A stretch of DNA of 64,000 nucleotides, taken from contig JAEILZ010000008.1 of assembly GCA_018873225.1 (NCBI GenBank), forward strand, positions 310,001-374,000, written 5' to 3'. Source of the stretch: [Phialemoniopsis] sp. UDSM-2020 (Eukaryota > Ascomycota > Sordariomycetes > Thyridiales > Thyridiaceae). The position numbers were made by a program, and so were the translations under genes. The notes under the pieces were generated by a model, which was not told where the DNA came from, ran no database searches, and saw only the letters and a program-made list of their open reading frames with translations. Below are positions 22,090 through 33,682 of this stretch, in pieces. Position 1 is the first letter of the stretch. The number at the start of each line of letters is the position of its first letter.

Positions 22090-23119
22090 TTAATCACTCC
22101 CACGATATACCCCAAAACGATTTCCAATTTGTACTGTAGACGTTCCACGAGCATCCACTGTCTCAGCTGTATTCGTGGACCGTTCGAAAAAGACCGTATG
22201 TATGGTGACCTCTGGATACTGATTTCCGACCTGAACGTCCGCTTGATCGACCGTCTTGATGTCCTTCGCATAATTTTTCGTCTCGACTGTAGAGATCTTG
22301 TTGGCCACTACTTCTCGCAAGATGTCGTCTGTGTCCCGCGCAGCATCTTGCAGCGCAATCAAGCTTGGCTCGTCATCAATCTGTCCAATATCCACCTGGG
22401 CGAGTGCAGGGCAGGTCTTCTCCACAGGGAATAATTTCTCCAAGTCATCGAGCAAGCCTTTGATCTCGTCGATTATCCTCGCGGTGTCTTTGCCATCATA
22501 TAATGCCCATGCGACCTTTCTCAGCAGGCTTGTGTTATCCTGCCTATGTTGGGCGGTAGAGGTGAGACGATCATGTAGGCCGGCAAGTGGGTGACAGATT
22601 AGTTGACGGTTCGCCTTCTCGATATACCTCGATCCATAACTGATCACCCGGATTATCCCACTACCTAAGCTCATATGGATCATGCACCTCGTTAGGAATT
22701 TGAGTAGAGATTGATCCAAAACCGTCAACCTTTCTAACACCCACTTGGCCGGCAACCGGAGGAGTCAAGTCAACCTCGCTGTACAATGCGCGATCTTCGG
22801 AGGGAGCTGTCCTTTCGTAACGCTTGGACTTTTTGTATGCCGTATTGAAAAGGCTGATAAGCTCTTCGAGAATTGACTGCTCGTCCTGGCACTGCTCGAC
22901 GTCTGGTGAGTCTGCAGCAAAGCGTGGATCTTGGTGCGCATTGACAGCCTGACCCCACCTTGCAAGACGCCTTTCGGAAATGTCAAGCTTGAGCAGACAG
23001 CGCTCGAAGTCACCGCCGAATCGACGGGCAATCCGAACGTACTCAAAACAATCGACACAGTTGTCGAGTAAGCCCGACACGCTCAGCGAGCCGGCAACGA
23101 TTCCGAATATTTCTGCCAT
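22090..23119 (-). CDS. HET-S-like protein: HeLo domain plus two HET-s-type amyloid pseudo-repeats
   Basis: Exon 1 starts at ATG 23119 (MAEIFGIVAGSLSVSGLL...NCVDCFEYV...RCLLKLDISERRLARW), the HeLo N-terminus. The last exon continues with RQDNTSLLRKVAWALYDGKD and LDDLEKLFP, also HeLo signatures. The tail has two amyloid pseudo-repeats: AKDIKTVDQADVQVGN (22222-22275) and TNTAETVDARGTSTVQIGN (22111-22176), the HET-s prion-domain pattern. The intron between exons lies at about 22650-22750; its exact ends are unresolved. Known for the family: the amyloid fold passes from an activated NLR to this tail, the HeLo domain then targets the membrane and kills the cell. It sits head-to-head with an NLR carrying a matching N-terminal motif. 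About 300 residues, close to HET-S length. I see no lesion. Confidence 0.9.
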
Positions 23120-23593
23120 TGAATCTCAGCATGCTCATGTATCCTCATGGTCTCCAAAGTACGGGCCTAGCGACTAAGTTTTATGCCACACGAGTTTCAG
23201 CCCGCTCACCGCCACTCAATCAGGTGTTCTGCCTATTATGAGCAACTTCGTAAAGCGCAGCCTATGATATCACAGCACGTATGTGATGAATGAGGTGGCT
23301 TGCAGCCACTGCGAGCGAATTGAACCACTACGCATCAGGCTGAGACTTCTCAGCCAATGAAGGAAATAACACTGGTTTCCAGCCGCTTCGACCCCGCACC
23401 AGGCAATCTCACGCCTGCGGAGCGTGCACCACCCACTCGAGAACCTCACAACTCCTTTCCTTTCCAGTGTCATTTCTACATGAGCTGCACTGCCATTGTG
23501 GCACCGATTCTGTCATCCGCCGACCTACCCTCGTCGAGAAGACCTTTTCTGAACCACGCTGTTTGATTGTTGCATCGCCGACTCATCAGCACA
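23120..23593. other. Divergent promoter of the HeLo/NLR pair
   Basis: 474 bp between the two ATGs of the head-to-head pair. I see no TATA box or recognisable operator. Joint expression of receptor and executor is expected from the layout. Confidence 0.45.
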
Positions 23594-26500
23594 ATGTCAA
23601 ATTGTGTCCAAACTTTGAATGCGCACGACAACGCGAATGTCCACGTCGGGGATGTAATACACAGCAATCATCCAGCGGAAGACCGATGTCTCTCCTATCT
23701 GCGAACCACGGATCCTCGCGATGACAAGATGAGGATCGAGCAGGCCAAAGGTGGCCTGCTCCGGGATTCATACTCCTGGGTCCTTGACCAAGACAAGTTC
23801 CGTCAATGGCGTGACAGTGATGACAGCGGATTACTGTGGATCAGAGGAGATCCTGGAAAGGGCAAAACGATGCTTCTTTGTGGCATCATTGTTGAGCTCA
23901 ACTCCAAAGCAAATACTGCGGGCGACAAAGATGAGGCATCGCTGGCCTTTTTCTTTTTCTAGGCCACCGACTCGCGCATCGACAGTGCCATTTCAGCACT
24001 GCGTGGACTGGTCTACCTTCTCGTCTGGGAGCGGCCGGCGCGCCAGGACATCGTGCGAAAGAAATGTCAGCACGCGGATCGCAACATCTTCGAGGACGTC
24101 AACGCTTTCGTGGTGCTTTCCAGCATTTTGACAGACATCCTAAGCCCGCCAGAAAGAGATATCATATACCTTGTTGTTGATGCTCTGGATGAGTGTAATT
24201 CGGACATGTCCAAATTTACGGACGTCATACTCTCAACCCTGTCGCTACCGCGTGTTAAATGGCTTGTTTCAAGCCGCAACACTGCAGAGATCGACTTGAA
24301 GCTCACAGGCAAACCCTCAGTGATGACTCTACATCTTGAACAGAGCGAGATCGCCCATTGTGTAAGCCAAGCGGTGCAAGTATACATCCGGTATAACGTC
24401 GCTGAGCTGGCAAGCAAACGCGAGGAGGGAGACGAGCAATGGCAGATGCAAGTTCAAAAGATTGAAGACAAGGCCGACAATACTTTCCTGTGGGTGGCGC
24501 TTGTCTTGAAAGAAATTGAGGGAGCTTTGTCTTGGGAGGTGGACGGGATCATTGAAGCTACGCCAAAGACCTTGAAGGATGTGTATAATCAGATGCTCGG
24601 AAGAATCGAGAAGCTCGAAGGAACCCGGCCAAAATATTGTTTGTTGCTAATGTCAACCATCGTCGAGGCATATCAACCCCTCAGTGTGGAAGAAGCCGGC
24701 ATGCTATCGGGTCGTCCAGAAGCCATCTGCAAACAGCGCGAAAATATCGCGAAGATAGTAGCACTTTGTGGCTCATTCCTTACGATCCAGAATGGCGTCA
24801 TTTATATCGTCCATCAGTCAGCCGAGGATTTTTTGAAAACCGACGGACTGGAAAGACTCTTTCCTCAGGGTCCAAAACACACCAATCACGAAATGTTCTT
24901 GCGATCCGTCAGTCTCATGGCTTCTCAACTTCGGCGAAACATGTTTAATTTACAAGACCTCGCTACTCACATTGAGGACATCCAAAATCCGGGACCTGAC
25001 CGGCCTTTCAATCGATATTCATGCCTTTATTGGGCAGATCATCTGCAAAGGGCCTACATGTACATGAGTATGGAAGGTCAGGTCACGCAATTCGCTACAG
25101 AAGACCAATTATTGGTTCTTGATTTCTTGACGAGAAAATTTATCTACTGGATCGAAGCCTTGATCCTTTGTGAGAATATGTCTGCCGGAGTTGGGGCTTT
25201 GCTGGAACTGACGCGGTTACTTGATGTGGGTTGGCCATCCTTACAGGAAGACGACTGATCTGCATGCTAACTGATCCAGGCCTGGCCAGGTGTTCAGTCG
25301 CCACTTCAGGCCTTCGTCCACGATGCTACTCGATTCACACTTTATTTTCGATCAGTCATAGAGAGTCATCCACTACAGATCTATACTTCGGCCCTGATAT
25401 TCAGCCCGGAACAGAGTTTGGTGCGACATCATTTTCAAGCTGAGACACCAAGTTGGATTACCACAAAACCCTCTGATGCAGCAGCAGTGGAGTTCGTTGT
25501 TGCAAACTTTCGAACACGACGACGAAGTACGTTGCGTAGTCTTCTCTCCAGATGATATGCGGCTAGCAGTATCCTTCTACCACCGTACCGAGATATGCCT
25601 CTGGGATGTATTGACCGGTACGCTCCTGCAGACTCTGATCCCTGAACGGAGGGCAGGGGATATCGCACTCTCTTCGAAGGGTACATACTTGGTATCAGGA
25701 TCCTCCGATGGCAGAATGACCATGTGGAACACGTCCACCGGCGAAGCTCTTTTGGAAATCGATGAATCTGTCAAGTCTCTGCTTGCAATGGCTTTCACAC
25801 CCCGAGATGAGTGCCGCATGCTCGTCGAGAGAGATGACTCGACTGTGCTTCTGGGTTGGGCCCCTAATCAAACTACCCACTCGGTTTTGTGGAAAGATGG
25901 TCCGGCTTGCTATGTCTGGTACAGCTTTGATGGCCATACCGCCACTATCTCACCAGACTGTTCACTTCTAGCCATACGGACTAGCTTCACATCCTTCAAG
26001 GTCCTCACAACGTCTACGGGGCAAGTCCTCAGGGACATTGAATCCGACCCCGAAGTCTTCATTCCCGAAGGCCCACTAGTCTTTTCGCCGAATAACCGGT
26101 GGGCTGTGCGGACGTCGTCGGACCTCAAAGAAGACCGAATACTGCTCTACGACATGAACAACGAGACAGAGCATCATGGACCAAAGTGCCGTGTGGCGCG
26201 AATGAACGGAAACAACCATATAAGGTTCACGCCTGACAGTCAATGTCTAGTGTGGTTCACCGCTACCGACGGAGTACGTTCTTGGAATCTGGATAGTCAT
26301 GGAACGCTGCGCTATTCCGACAGTGACGCGCTAAATTGCAATGAGCGTACCTTGTCGAATGACTGCAGGCTCTGTGTTTGCACACTGAGCGACGACATCA
26401 CCTTGCAGGTTTGGGGTATGGACAAAGCTTGGCATTTAGTCGATGCTGGTCAGAGCATACCACGCCACGCAGACATGGCAGATGAGCTACAATTTTCAGA

Positions 26501-27461
26501 GAACGGTCAGTATCTTGTCGCACAAACGAAGTCAAAAGCAATTCTGTGGCAGGCGGACAAAGAGTGGCGGCAACCTGTCACAATTGGAGATGCATGTGAC
26601 AATGTGCAATGTGTGGCGATTTCCCCCGATGGCAATCAAATCGCAGTTGCCTGCGAGCCAAATCGAGTCCAAATCTTCCGCATGGATAATGCAACTGGGC
26701 TACGAGTCAAAACTATGGACTTCCATCCTATCGAGTGCAACATTACCCCTCGGCGGAAATCTACGATGGAGTTCTCACACGATGGTCAGCAATTAGCCTT
26801 GGGAACCGGGACTTCTATAGAGATTTTCTCTGTAGGATCAACCGTACCTCAACAAACCATCCTGGCTGATGAGGATGGGTATATTAAAATACTTGCATTC
26901 TCCCATTCTAACCAGGAGCTTGCCGGATACTGCACTTACTCTATACGTATTTGGAACGTTCACAACGGGGCTATTTTGGGATCCTTCCCACATGAGTACC
27001 TATATTCATATTCCCCACACATGGCATTCACGACCGACGACATGTCGCTTTTTCTATTCTTGGATACTGATTGGGAAAGAACTGATACGTGCGTTCTTTG
27101 TGAGTGGAAAGGCAGCCACCAGTTTCAAGAGGTTCGATTGCACCAGTCAGTGCGCCAAGTGTCCGATGACGCACCCAGGGTCTCGACCAGGCGCGGTACG
27201 ATTGCTCTTGGGGAAGATCCCGAAGCGACTGGAAATTCACCACGACTATTCGCAGTGTTGATAGGCTGGGGTGTTGACAGGGACAGGCGTTGGATTATCC
27301 ACGACGGTCGTGATGTCCTTTATATTCCTCCTGAGTACGAAGTGGTTAGCAAATCGTTTGTCAAGAACAAAGTTGCCCTCAGGTCTAGTTCAGGTCATGT
27401 ACTAGTTCTTGGTTTTGTTGAAGATGCTAAGACGCATCTCAGTCATTTTGTCGTTCGGTGA
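23594..27461 (+). CDS. NWD2-type NLR: amyloid motif + NACHT + WD40, frame interrupted
   Basis: ATG 23594 starts a short N-terminal segment with an amyloid-like motif (NAHDNANVHVGD, residues 9-20) matching the partner's ADVQVGN/STVQIGN. The NACHT region follows: TDPRDDKMRIEQAKGGLL, Walker A GDPGKGKT (residues 85-92), Walker B LVVDALDEC and VKWLVSSRN. A clean intron lies at 25226-25279 (branch GCTAAC). From about 25488 a degenerate WD40 propeller of about 650 residues follows, ending WIIHDGRDVLYIPPEY. Two lesions: TAG at codon 123 (23960-23962), where relatives have Gln in FFFxQATDSR, and one extra base near 25472 between SWITTKP and MQQQWSSLLQTFEH. In-frame removal of 23891-23962 or 25421-25481 as introns could bypass them but would delete conserved sequence. 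It is either a recent pseudogene or an unusually spliced gene. Confidence 0.82.
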
Positions 27462-27776
27462 AAGAGAAATATGTTAGGCTAGGAAAGCACATCGGGAAGG
27501 GATGTTGATTTGCGAGCTTCATGACATATGTACTGTATCAGAAATAGTTGTGTTTTCTATAGAGACTAGAATCACGATAAATTATGATCAGAAGATGCAG
27601 CCAGGTGTGCTAACTTAACGAATTGAAACATAGGTTCTTGACATAGAAAATAGTTCTTCAATTGTAACTAAGTAGTAAGTATCAATTAAGCCACGAGAGA
27701 AATATTCGCAAGTCGGTCATTTCCGTACATATTGACGATCTAAAATTCTACGACAGCCTTCCTCGGAAGAGAGATC
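27462..27776. other. Convergent 3' region
   Basis: AT-rich 315-bp stretch between the NLR stop and the epoxide hydrolase stop, consistent with two facing 3' ends. I see nothing else in it. Confidence 0.4.
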
Positions 27777-29003
27777 TCAGACAGCACCAAACTCCCTCGC
27801 AACACCCTCAGCGCCCCCTCCCCGCCCAAACATCTCCCTCAAGTCCCCAACAAGACCCTCAGGCCTCTCCCACGCAGCAAAATGCCCGCCATCAGGATGT
27901 CTCCGCTCAAACACAACCGGCCCCAGCGTCCGGCCCCAACTACTCGGCGGCACGACCAGATCCTTCGGGAAGTAACTCAGCCCGAGCGGTACATCCCCGT
28001 TCCAGCCCTTGCCCGCTTTCACCGTCAGCTCCCGCGCGGTATGCCGATTCTCCCAGTAAATCTGACACCCCGCCTCCGGGCCCGCCGTGCTAAATGCGTA
28101 GATCCCGACCCAGGTAAGCACTTCATCGTCGGTCCAGGGATACCGATCCGTCCAGTCGCGCAGCTTCTCGTACACCCAAGCCAGCAGCGCGACGGGACTG
28201 TCGCGCAGGGCATACCCGATCGTCAAAGGCCGCGTGCTGTGCTCGAGGTTATACCCGAACCCCTCTTCGCTGAACCACTTCGTCCGCTCTAGCCCCTCTT
28301 CTTCCTGCGCCGTGTACGGCACCAGCGCGTCCGCGATGCTGGACCCGGGGGCCTGCGTGAAGGAGGGCTTCTCCTCGACGCGCACGAAGTTGAGGTGCGA
28401 GGCGGCGACGTGCGACGGGTACAACAGGCCCAGCATGCGCGTCACGCCGTAGCCCCAGTCGCCGCCCTGGGTGACGTACCGGTCGTAGCCTAGCTTAAGC
28501 ATGAGGTTGTGGCAGGTCTCTGCGTACTGCGGGATGGCGAAGCCGCGGCGCGGTGTGCGCTGGGAGAAGCCAAAGTTAGGCAGGGACGGGGCGACGACGT
28601 GGAATGACGGCTGATTGGGGTCTTGAGGGTTGGTGAGCAGAGGCAGGATCTTGGTCACCTCGTGGTAGCTGCCCGGCCAGCCGTGGCAAAACAGCAGGGG
28701 AATGCTGTTGCCAGAGCGGCTGGAGCGCTGGTGGACAAAGTGGATCTGCAGGGAGCCGTGGCCCTCGACTGGGACGGACGTGGTGAAATGCGGCAGCTTG
28801 TTGAGTACGGCCTCGGCGGCGCGCCAGTCGAACCCATCGCGCCAGCGGGCGGCGAGCCGCTTGACATCCGCGAGGGGCGCGCCGTAGTGCCAATCATTGG
28901 AAAAGTCGACTTCGTCTGCGAACTCGGCGAGGCTGAGCTTCTGCTTGAGCCTGTCAAGCTGCGCGTCCGGAACGGCGATCTTGAAAGGGTTGATGTCAGA
29001 CAT
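27777..29003 (-). CDS. Epoxide hydrolase with EHN domain (alpha/beta hydrolase)
   Basis: Single exon, 408 residues. The N-terminal EHN lid domain (INPFKIAVPDAQLDRLKQKL...DWRAAEAVLNKLPHF) precedes an alpha/beta hydrolase core. The oxyanion motif is FCHGWPGSY, the nucleophile Asp is in GGDWGYG (D182) and the catalytic His is in DGGHFAAWE (H374). Known role: ring opening of epoxides to diols through an aspartyl ester, in detoxification or secondary metabolism. The size fits the microsomal/juvenile-hormone type, though no N-terminal anchor is visible, so it is probably soluble. Codon use is very GC-rich in the third position compared with the adjacent NLR. Confidence 0.92.
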   Translation of the reverse strand: MSDINPFKIAVPDAQLDRLKQKLSLAEFADEVDFSNDWHYGAPLADVKRLAARWRDGFDWRAAEAVLNKLPHFTTSVPVEGHGSLQIHFVHQRSSRSGNSIPLLFCHGWPGSYHEVTKILPLLTNPQDPNQPSFHVVAPSLPNFGFSQRTPRRGFAIPQYAETCHNLMLKLGYDRYVTQGGDWGYGVTRMLGLLYPSHVAASHLNFVRVEEKPSFTQAPGSSIADALVPYTAQEEEGLERTKWFSEEGFGYNLEHSTRPLTIGYALRDSPVALLAWVYEKLRDWTDRYPWTDDEVLTWVGIYAFSTAGPEAGCQIYWENRHTARELTVKAGKGWNGDVPLGLSYFPKDLVVPPSSWGRTLGPVVFERRHPDGGHFAAWERPEGLVGDLREMFGRGGGAEGVAREFGAV

Positions 29004-29903
29004 TTGTTAAGGTGATGATGGAACGTCGACGTGTAGAGGTAGTTGGTATGGTATGGTCTGTTGGTCTGGCGCCACAGAAGAAAGCAATTGCTTCGTAAGA
29101 TGATGACTTGAGTTGATCCTATGTGTCAGGAACCAAATGATGAGATTTATATCCGTCGTCGATGGTGAAGGTAAGTGATGTTGTCCAAACAACCTCCGCG
29201 CTAAGATCTCACGCGGTAGTCCAGAGAGGTGACGCGATGGATTACCAATCGTCCGACGTTAACAAACTCGAGAAGGGCGTGCACGCGGTGGCTATGATTT
29301 TGCCTGTGGCGATGTGCAAATCTGATAGATATTCAGATACCTGGCCTAAAGGATTTGTGAATCAGATCTCATCTTTGTGATATTAAGCCGTTGATCGACC
29401 TGTGTCGTCAGATCCGGGCGCGCCCTTCCGTCGCCTCCGTGAGAAGACGACCCACAGGCCGGGTGTGGGGCATTCGGGGTGGTGATTAGGGAAGCATGAC
29501 GGCATCATGTCTTCACCAAGGCGTGGAGCTTCCCCACCATCCCCGCTGCCGTTTGACAACAATTGTGGCACCGCAGCCAGGCAGACAAATCACGACATAT
29601 TCACTAGCGAAAGACTTGCAGAGAGAAATTTCCAAACCAGTACTCCATTTGTGCATTTGTTCAGCGAGAAATGCTCTTTCTGTCTAACCACTTCGAGTAT
29701 TACAGCATTCTCGTTGAACCAATCAACTACCCGTCATCCCCTCCGGTCCAAACGCCGCCGAAATCCAGCGCTCCTCATACATCTTGTCGTACCGTGGTAT
29801 CAAACATGTGGGTATTGAGTCATCAAGCCGTTTGTCATTTGCCATTTCCGTGATTCGCAGTTCACGTGTTGCCATATCGAAGCAGTCAGCAAACGCCCAG
29901 AAA
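29004..29903. other. Intergenic region
   Basis: 900-bp stretch with the epoxide hydrolase promoter (29004 upward) and the 3' side of the small membrane protein. Short frames are present but none has family signal. Confidence 0.35.
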
Positions 29904-30454
29904 TTAGACGCGCGACGTGGTGGTGGTGCGAGTACCAGCGCCGCGGTAGCCCAGGTACCAATCGTAAGCGACGTTGAAGAAAAGAAGGAAGCTGGATGAG
30001 TAGACAGTCAGCATGATAAGTGCTGAGCTCGGTGAAAGAGGGAGAACTCACAATGCAATGAAGCTAAAGGCCTCGACGGTTAAGGCCAGGTTGCTGCTCG
30101 AGTTGGAAAAGTCGCTAGCAGTAAAGGCGACGGCGACGAGCCACAGGTACGAGAAGATAAGGTTGAACATGAGGATGTAGCCGGGGTACGTGCCGAGGAT
30201 GAACGAGACCAGGAAGAAGGCGACCGTCAGGACAGACTGTGAGAGCCAGACGTTAGTATCAGAAAGACGGCAGACACGAGGGAGGGAGAGGCGCGTACGA
30301 TAACTTCCTCGTAAATGATGTGATCGCCGCGAGCATTGTTCGAGATCCAGTACGAGACGATACCCATGACAATAACAGCGGAGATCCAGATGAGCAGGTT
30401 GGTGACGAAGAAGAAGGGCGACAGCCCGGTGCGGTGGTGAGCGGTGAGAGGCAT
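29904..30454 (-). CDS. Small four-helix membrane protein (MARVEL-like)
   Basis: Three exons (30299-30454, 30052-30236, 29904-29991) give 142 residues. Introns are 62 nt (branch ACTAAC) and 60 nt. Four hydrophobic helices are visible: LSPFFFVTNLLIWISAVIVM, VLTVAFFLVSFILGTYPGYI, LMFNLIFSYLWLVAVAFTAS and LALTVEAFSFIAFFLFFNVA. A short tail YRGAGTRTTTTSRV follows. Size and four-helix layout resemble fungal MARVEL-domain proteins of membrane sub-compartments; that assignment is inferred. Short frames elsewhere in this interval are intron and antisense artefacts. Confidence 0.75.
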
Positions 30455-32669
30455 GTTGGCGGTGGTGAGCGTCGCGTAGGTTGGGCTAGGTTGGTGTAGA
30501 TAATGATGATAATTTGAAGCTTGAAGCTGTAAAGATGCTGGACCTAAGGTGTTGTAGCACAAAAATGTGTGTCTTACTTTGACGGCGAGGATGGATGGGC
30601 AGACAAGAACCTTGGGGAGGGATGGGAAGACGAAATGGCTTGCGCCTGCCTTATATGTTGGTGGATGGAGGCAGGGAGGAAAGAAGCAACGACTGGTCTG
30701 GTCCTGCCTTGGACAAAAAGGGCAAAGCAAAAATGCAGGAATCTGTGGCCGATGCGGGAGGCATCACCAGTGCGTGACATCCACGTCAAACCGCCGTCGA
30801 TGCTCTCATAGGTGTGAGATCAGCGACATCATGCACGGCACACGTAGCTTGTCGGGCGTGCATGTACGTGCAAACCACAGACCACCGCATTGCCTTGCCT
30901 GGTGACCTACAAACCCGCCATTCCTTCGCTTGCGCTACCAAGTCGCTACCGGAGTGCCTTGGAACAGAGGATGAAAGACAAGTGGCCAAGGAGATATGTG
31001 GGACAAGCCCCCTGTTGGAGATCACGATCCCCTGCCTGACCTCAATAAGACTTTTCTTCTTTTGTCCCGAAACGCGCAGGGTTATGCTGCATGCCTGCAC
31101 CCACCCAGCCAATAAGACAAATGCAAATTCGGATCATCAAACGGCGGCTCAGAAAGAAAAGAGCGTGGGAAACTAGATGGTCGGTAGACGGCACATGACA
31201 GCCCTGTGATGTTTCGAAAATGGCAAGGGAGTCGAGCCACTAACGTCATCACCGCTTGTTTTCTGACATGACACCCCAACTCCAGGCGCAGAAACCCACC
31301 AGAGGAGAGTCGAGAGAATCCTTTTCGAGCTTACGGGAAACACGGCCCTCCAAATGGTGGTGTGAGTGAGCAAGAAACGCCACCTACCCCAATCGCTGTG
31401 CTCGCTGAGTGCCCTGTGCCCTCTCCTTTGACTAGATGTGGCTGGTGAGAATGGACGCTAGCATGGACGGTGCGTCGAGCTTGCATACGAGTGCCGATCC
31501 GACGTGGTAGCGATGAGTGCCGAACCCGAGAGACGCAGGCAATTTCGACGTCAAGGAGGGTGAGCTCCGGGGGATGCTGCATTCCACGCCAATCCAAGCG
31601 AGGCCAAGGCCAAGACACGCCCAATCCAAGCAATCCAAGTTTTGGGACTGGGGATCTGTGCAGTCATGGGACCACGCAAATTTTTGATGGTTTGGTGTGT
31701 GGCCAGGCGGCATGCAGAAGCCAAGATTCCTGGGCGAATAGCGTTGCATGATGTCATCCACGGGCATCATCGACAGGACTTCCAGCCCTTCCGAATGGTT
31801 GAGCACAGTCCTGCTCTTTCCTGCCATTGCCCGGACTGTTGTGGCGTTCCACTGCAATTTCCACGAAGGCTGCAGGCCATCGGGCTTGGATCTGTGTGTC
31901 GCCTCTTCGAGGTCTGGATTGCTTTCTTTTTGAAGTTTGCTCATCTTAAAATGGAGCCGACAGGCGCGTCACAGGGCCAGCTAGCGAGAAGCGCTCCAAG
32001 CTCCCGCACCCCATCCACGCTAAAGTGGAGTTCGTACAGGGTGCCCACAGCGCGGAGCTGCCCGTCCACACGCTAAAGTCCGCCACTGACCCCTCTAACT
32101 TGAGCTCGCTCAACGCCACAGCTGGATGCTCGCAGTTGAGCCCATGACCCTTCCAAGGTTGGAAGGGTGTGCAAGCACCCGATATTGAAATGAAGCTATT
32201 CGCAACTTTCTCCGTCAGCTGCCTGTTCTCGATCACCACGCGCAATGCGAATTTCGAATGAACAACCTACTCCACTAATTTCAAATCATCACCTCAGAAT
32301 GACAGCGCCTCAAACATTCCCTGTTAAACTTCATTATGCCCCCTCTGGTAGTCGTCGCAAGTTCTGAACGTAAACCTAGGAAAATACACACATAATGAAT
32401 ACGTCCACTTGTACCACAAAGTTATGATTCACTCACGCCTGAACACTAAACGGCAGTCATGGTGTACCTCTACTCCGCTAGTTGCTCACTATTCAAACAC
32501 TCACTACCTACTTGGTGCAGGGCACAATGGTTGCTTTTAAAAGCCTCCATCCTCCCAGGCTCACCGAGCAATTGTTCTTAATGCAATAAAAAGACAGACC
32601 TGCGAGTGGTCATATTACAAGAACACAAGCATAGCAAACTGGCCCCCTTTGGACCTAAAGTCGAGAACG
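30455..32669. other. 2.2 kb gene-poor interval
   Basis: Contains the membrane-protein promoter and several open frames (largest 31432-31944, minus) without family motifs or convincing splice structure. A short element CACGCTAAAGT recurs near 32025 and 32070. I see no gene I can support. Confidence 0.35.
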
Positions 32670-32866
32670 ATGTCGAGAGATACATGCCCATTCAGACCTC
32701 CGATCGCCTTGCGCATCTGTGAGACCCACGGCCTGATACTCACATGCCCATGCCCCGTGGACCAAACATCGCCAGAGAGTGACAATGCGACAAGCACGAA
32801 CGACAACATCGAGCACGACACAATCATCGAAGCCACCCCAAGCCTCGCCATCCGCGTCAAGGGCAA

Positions 32867-33682
32867 ATGGCAACCTGTCCAACTCTTCAAGATCTTACAG
32901 AGACGAAGATGCTTATAACCATGGCCCCTGCCGGCAAGGAAGGCACCCCGCTCCGCCGGGGCACTGGCCTCGTCTTCCCGACCAAGTTTGTCCCACCCCC
33001 AACGGCAGCTTTGGTTACTCCGTCCGCACTGTTCCCGTCATGCGTGCCCCACAACGTCCCGGGCCAGACGGACCCGCGGTTCATCGCCCGCACCGACCGG
33101 CGCCAGGTCCTCGTCTTCGCGGGAGGAGCATGCCTGGGCGAGGGCAGGCCCGATGCCCGCGGGGCGTGGGCTGTCTATTACGGGCCATCTCTCACCCCGG
33201 CACGGGAAGTGAGCGGCCGGCTCGAGCAACGGGGCCCGTTCGGCAGCGAGGACAGACTGCAGACGCGCGATCGGGCTGAGCTACGGGCCGCTATCGCGGC
33301 GCTGGGGCTGCGCAGGTGGGGCCCCGAAGGTTATCAGTCGATTGTCATTGCTACGGGATCGGAGTACGTCGTGGAGGGGGCGACCGCGTGGGTGCGCGGC
33401 TGGATTGGGTCTCAATGGCGGACGCGTGCCGGCCGGGGCGGACCGGTGGTCAACAGGGATCTTTGGGAGATGCTGCTGGGCGAGACTGAGAAAGCCGCCG
33501 AGGACGGGCTGCAGGTGTCGTTTTGGAAGATTTCGGCTGCGGATAATCGTGTGGCTGAGAAGGCGGCGCAAAACGCGACTGAGCTGCCGGACCAGAAAGA
33601 GTTTCTGGACTACCTGGGCATCCTGTCAGGTCATCTCATGATGGGCTTGCACGGCATGGAGAAATTGGGACTCGCTGTTTGA
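32867..33682 (+). CDS. RNase H-like paralogue A, active site largely lost
   Basis: About 271 residues aligning along their length with the intact RNase H at 41.1 kb (GTGLVFPTKF, FPSCVPHNVPGQTDPRF, RAELRAAIAAL, YVVEGATAWVRGW, RDLWEMLLGE). The four metal-binding positions read Gly86 (FAGGACLG for TDGSCLG), Glu138, Gly164 (ATGSEYVV for ATDSQYVV) and Glu231 (VAEKAA for AADKAA). Only one of the four DEDD acids is kept, so it should not be a nuclease. It could still bind RNA/DNA hybrids or be decaying. An overlapping upstream frame (32670-32918, ATG 32670) carries ICETHGLILTCPCP, like the Cys motif at the N-terminus of the intact copy; it may be a former N-terminus now out of frame. Confidence 0.72.
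   Translation: MATCPTLQDLTETKMLITMAPAGKEGTPLRRGTGLVFPTKFVPPPTAALVTPSALFPSCVPHNVPGQTDPRFIARTDRRQVLVFAGGACLGEGRPDARGAWAVYYGPSLTPAREVSGRLEQRGPFGSEDRLQTRDRAELRAAIAALGLRRWGPEGYQSIVIATGSEYVVEGATAWVRGWIGSQWRTRAGRGGPVVNRDLWEMLLGETEKAAEDGLQVSFWKISAADNRVAEKAAQNATELPDQKEFLDYLGILSGHLMMGLHGMEKLGLAV

Noticed and set aside
23891..23962. Reading the TAG at 23960-23962 as the end of an intron (pyrimidine-rich CTTTTTCTTTTTCTAG)
   Set aside because: It would restore the frame, but the donor GTTGAG is poor and the removed 24 codons include the conserved NACHT strand. I keep it as an alternative, not the main model.
25421..25481. A 61-nt intron that would repair the NLR frameshift before the WD40 part
   Set aside because: The phases fit, but it would remove the conserved linker (VRHHF...PSWITTKP). 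A one-base change explains the data more simply.
31432..31944. 170-residue minus-strand open frame
   Set aside because: No family motif, irregular composition, and overlapped by equally long frames on the other strand. It looks like chance.
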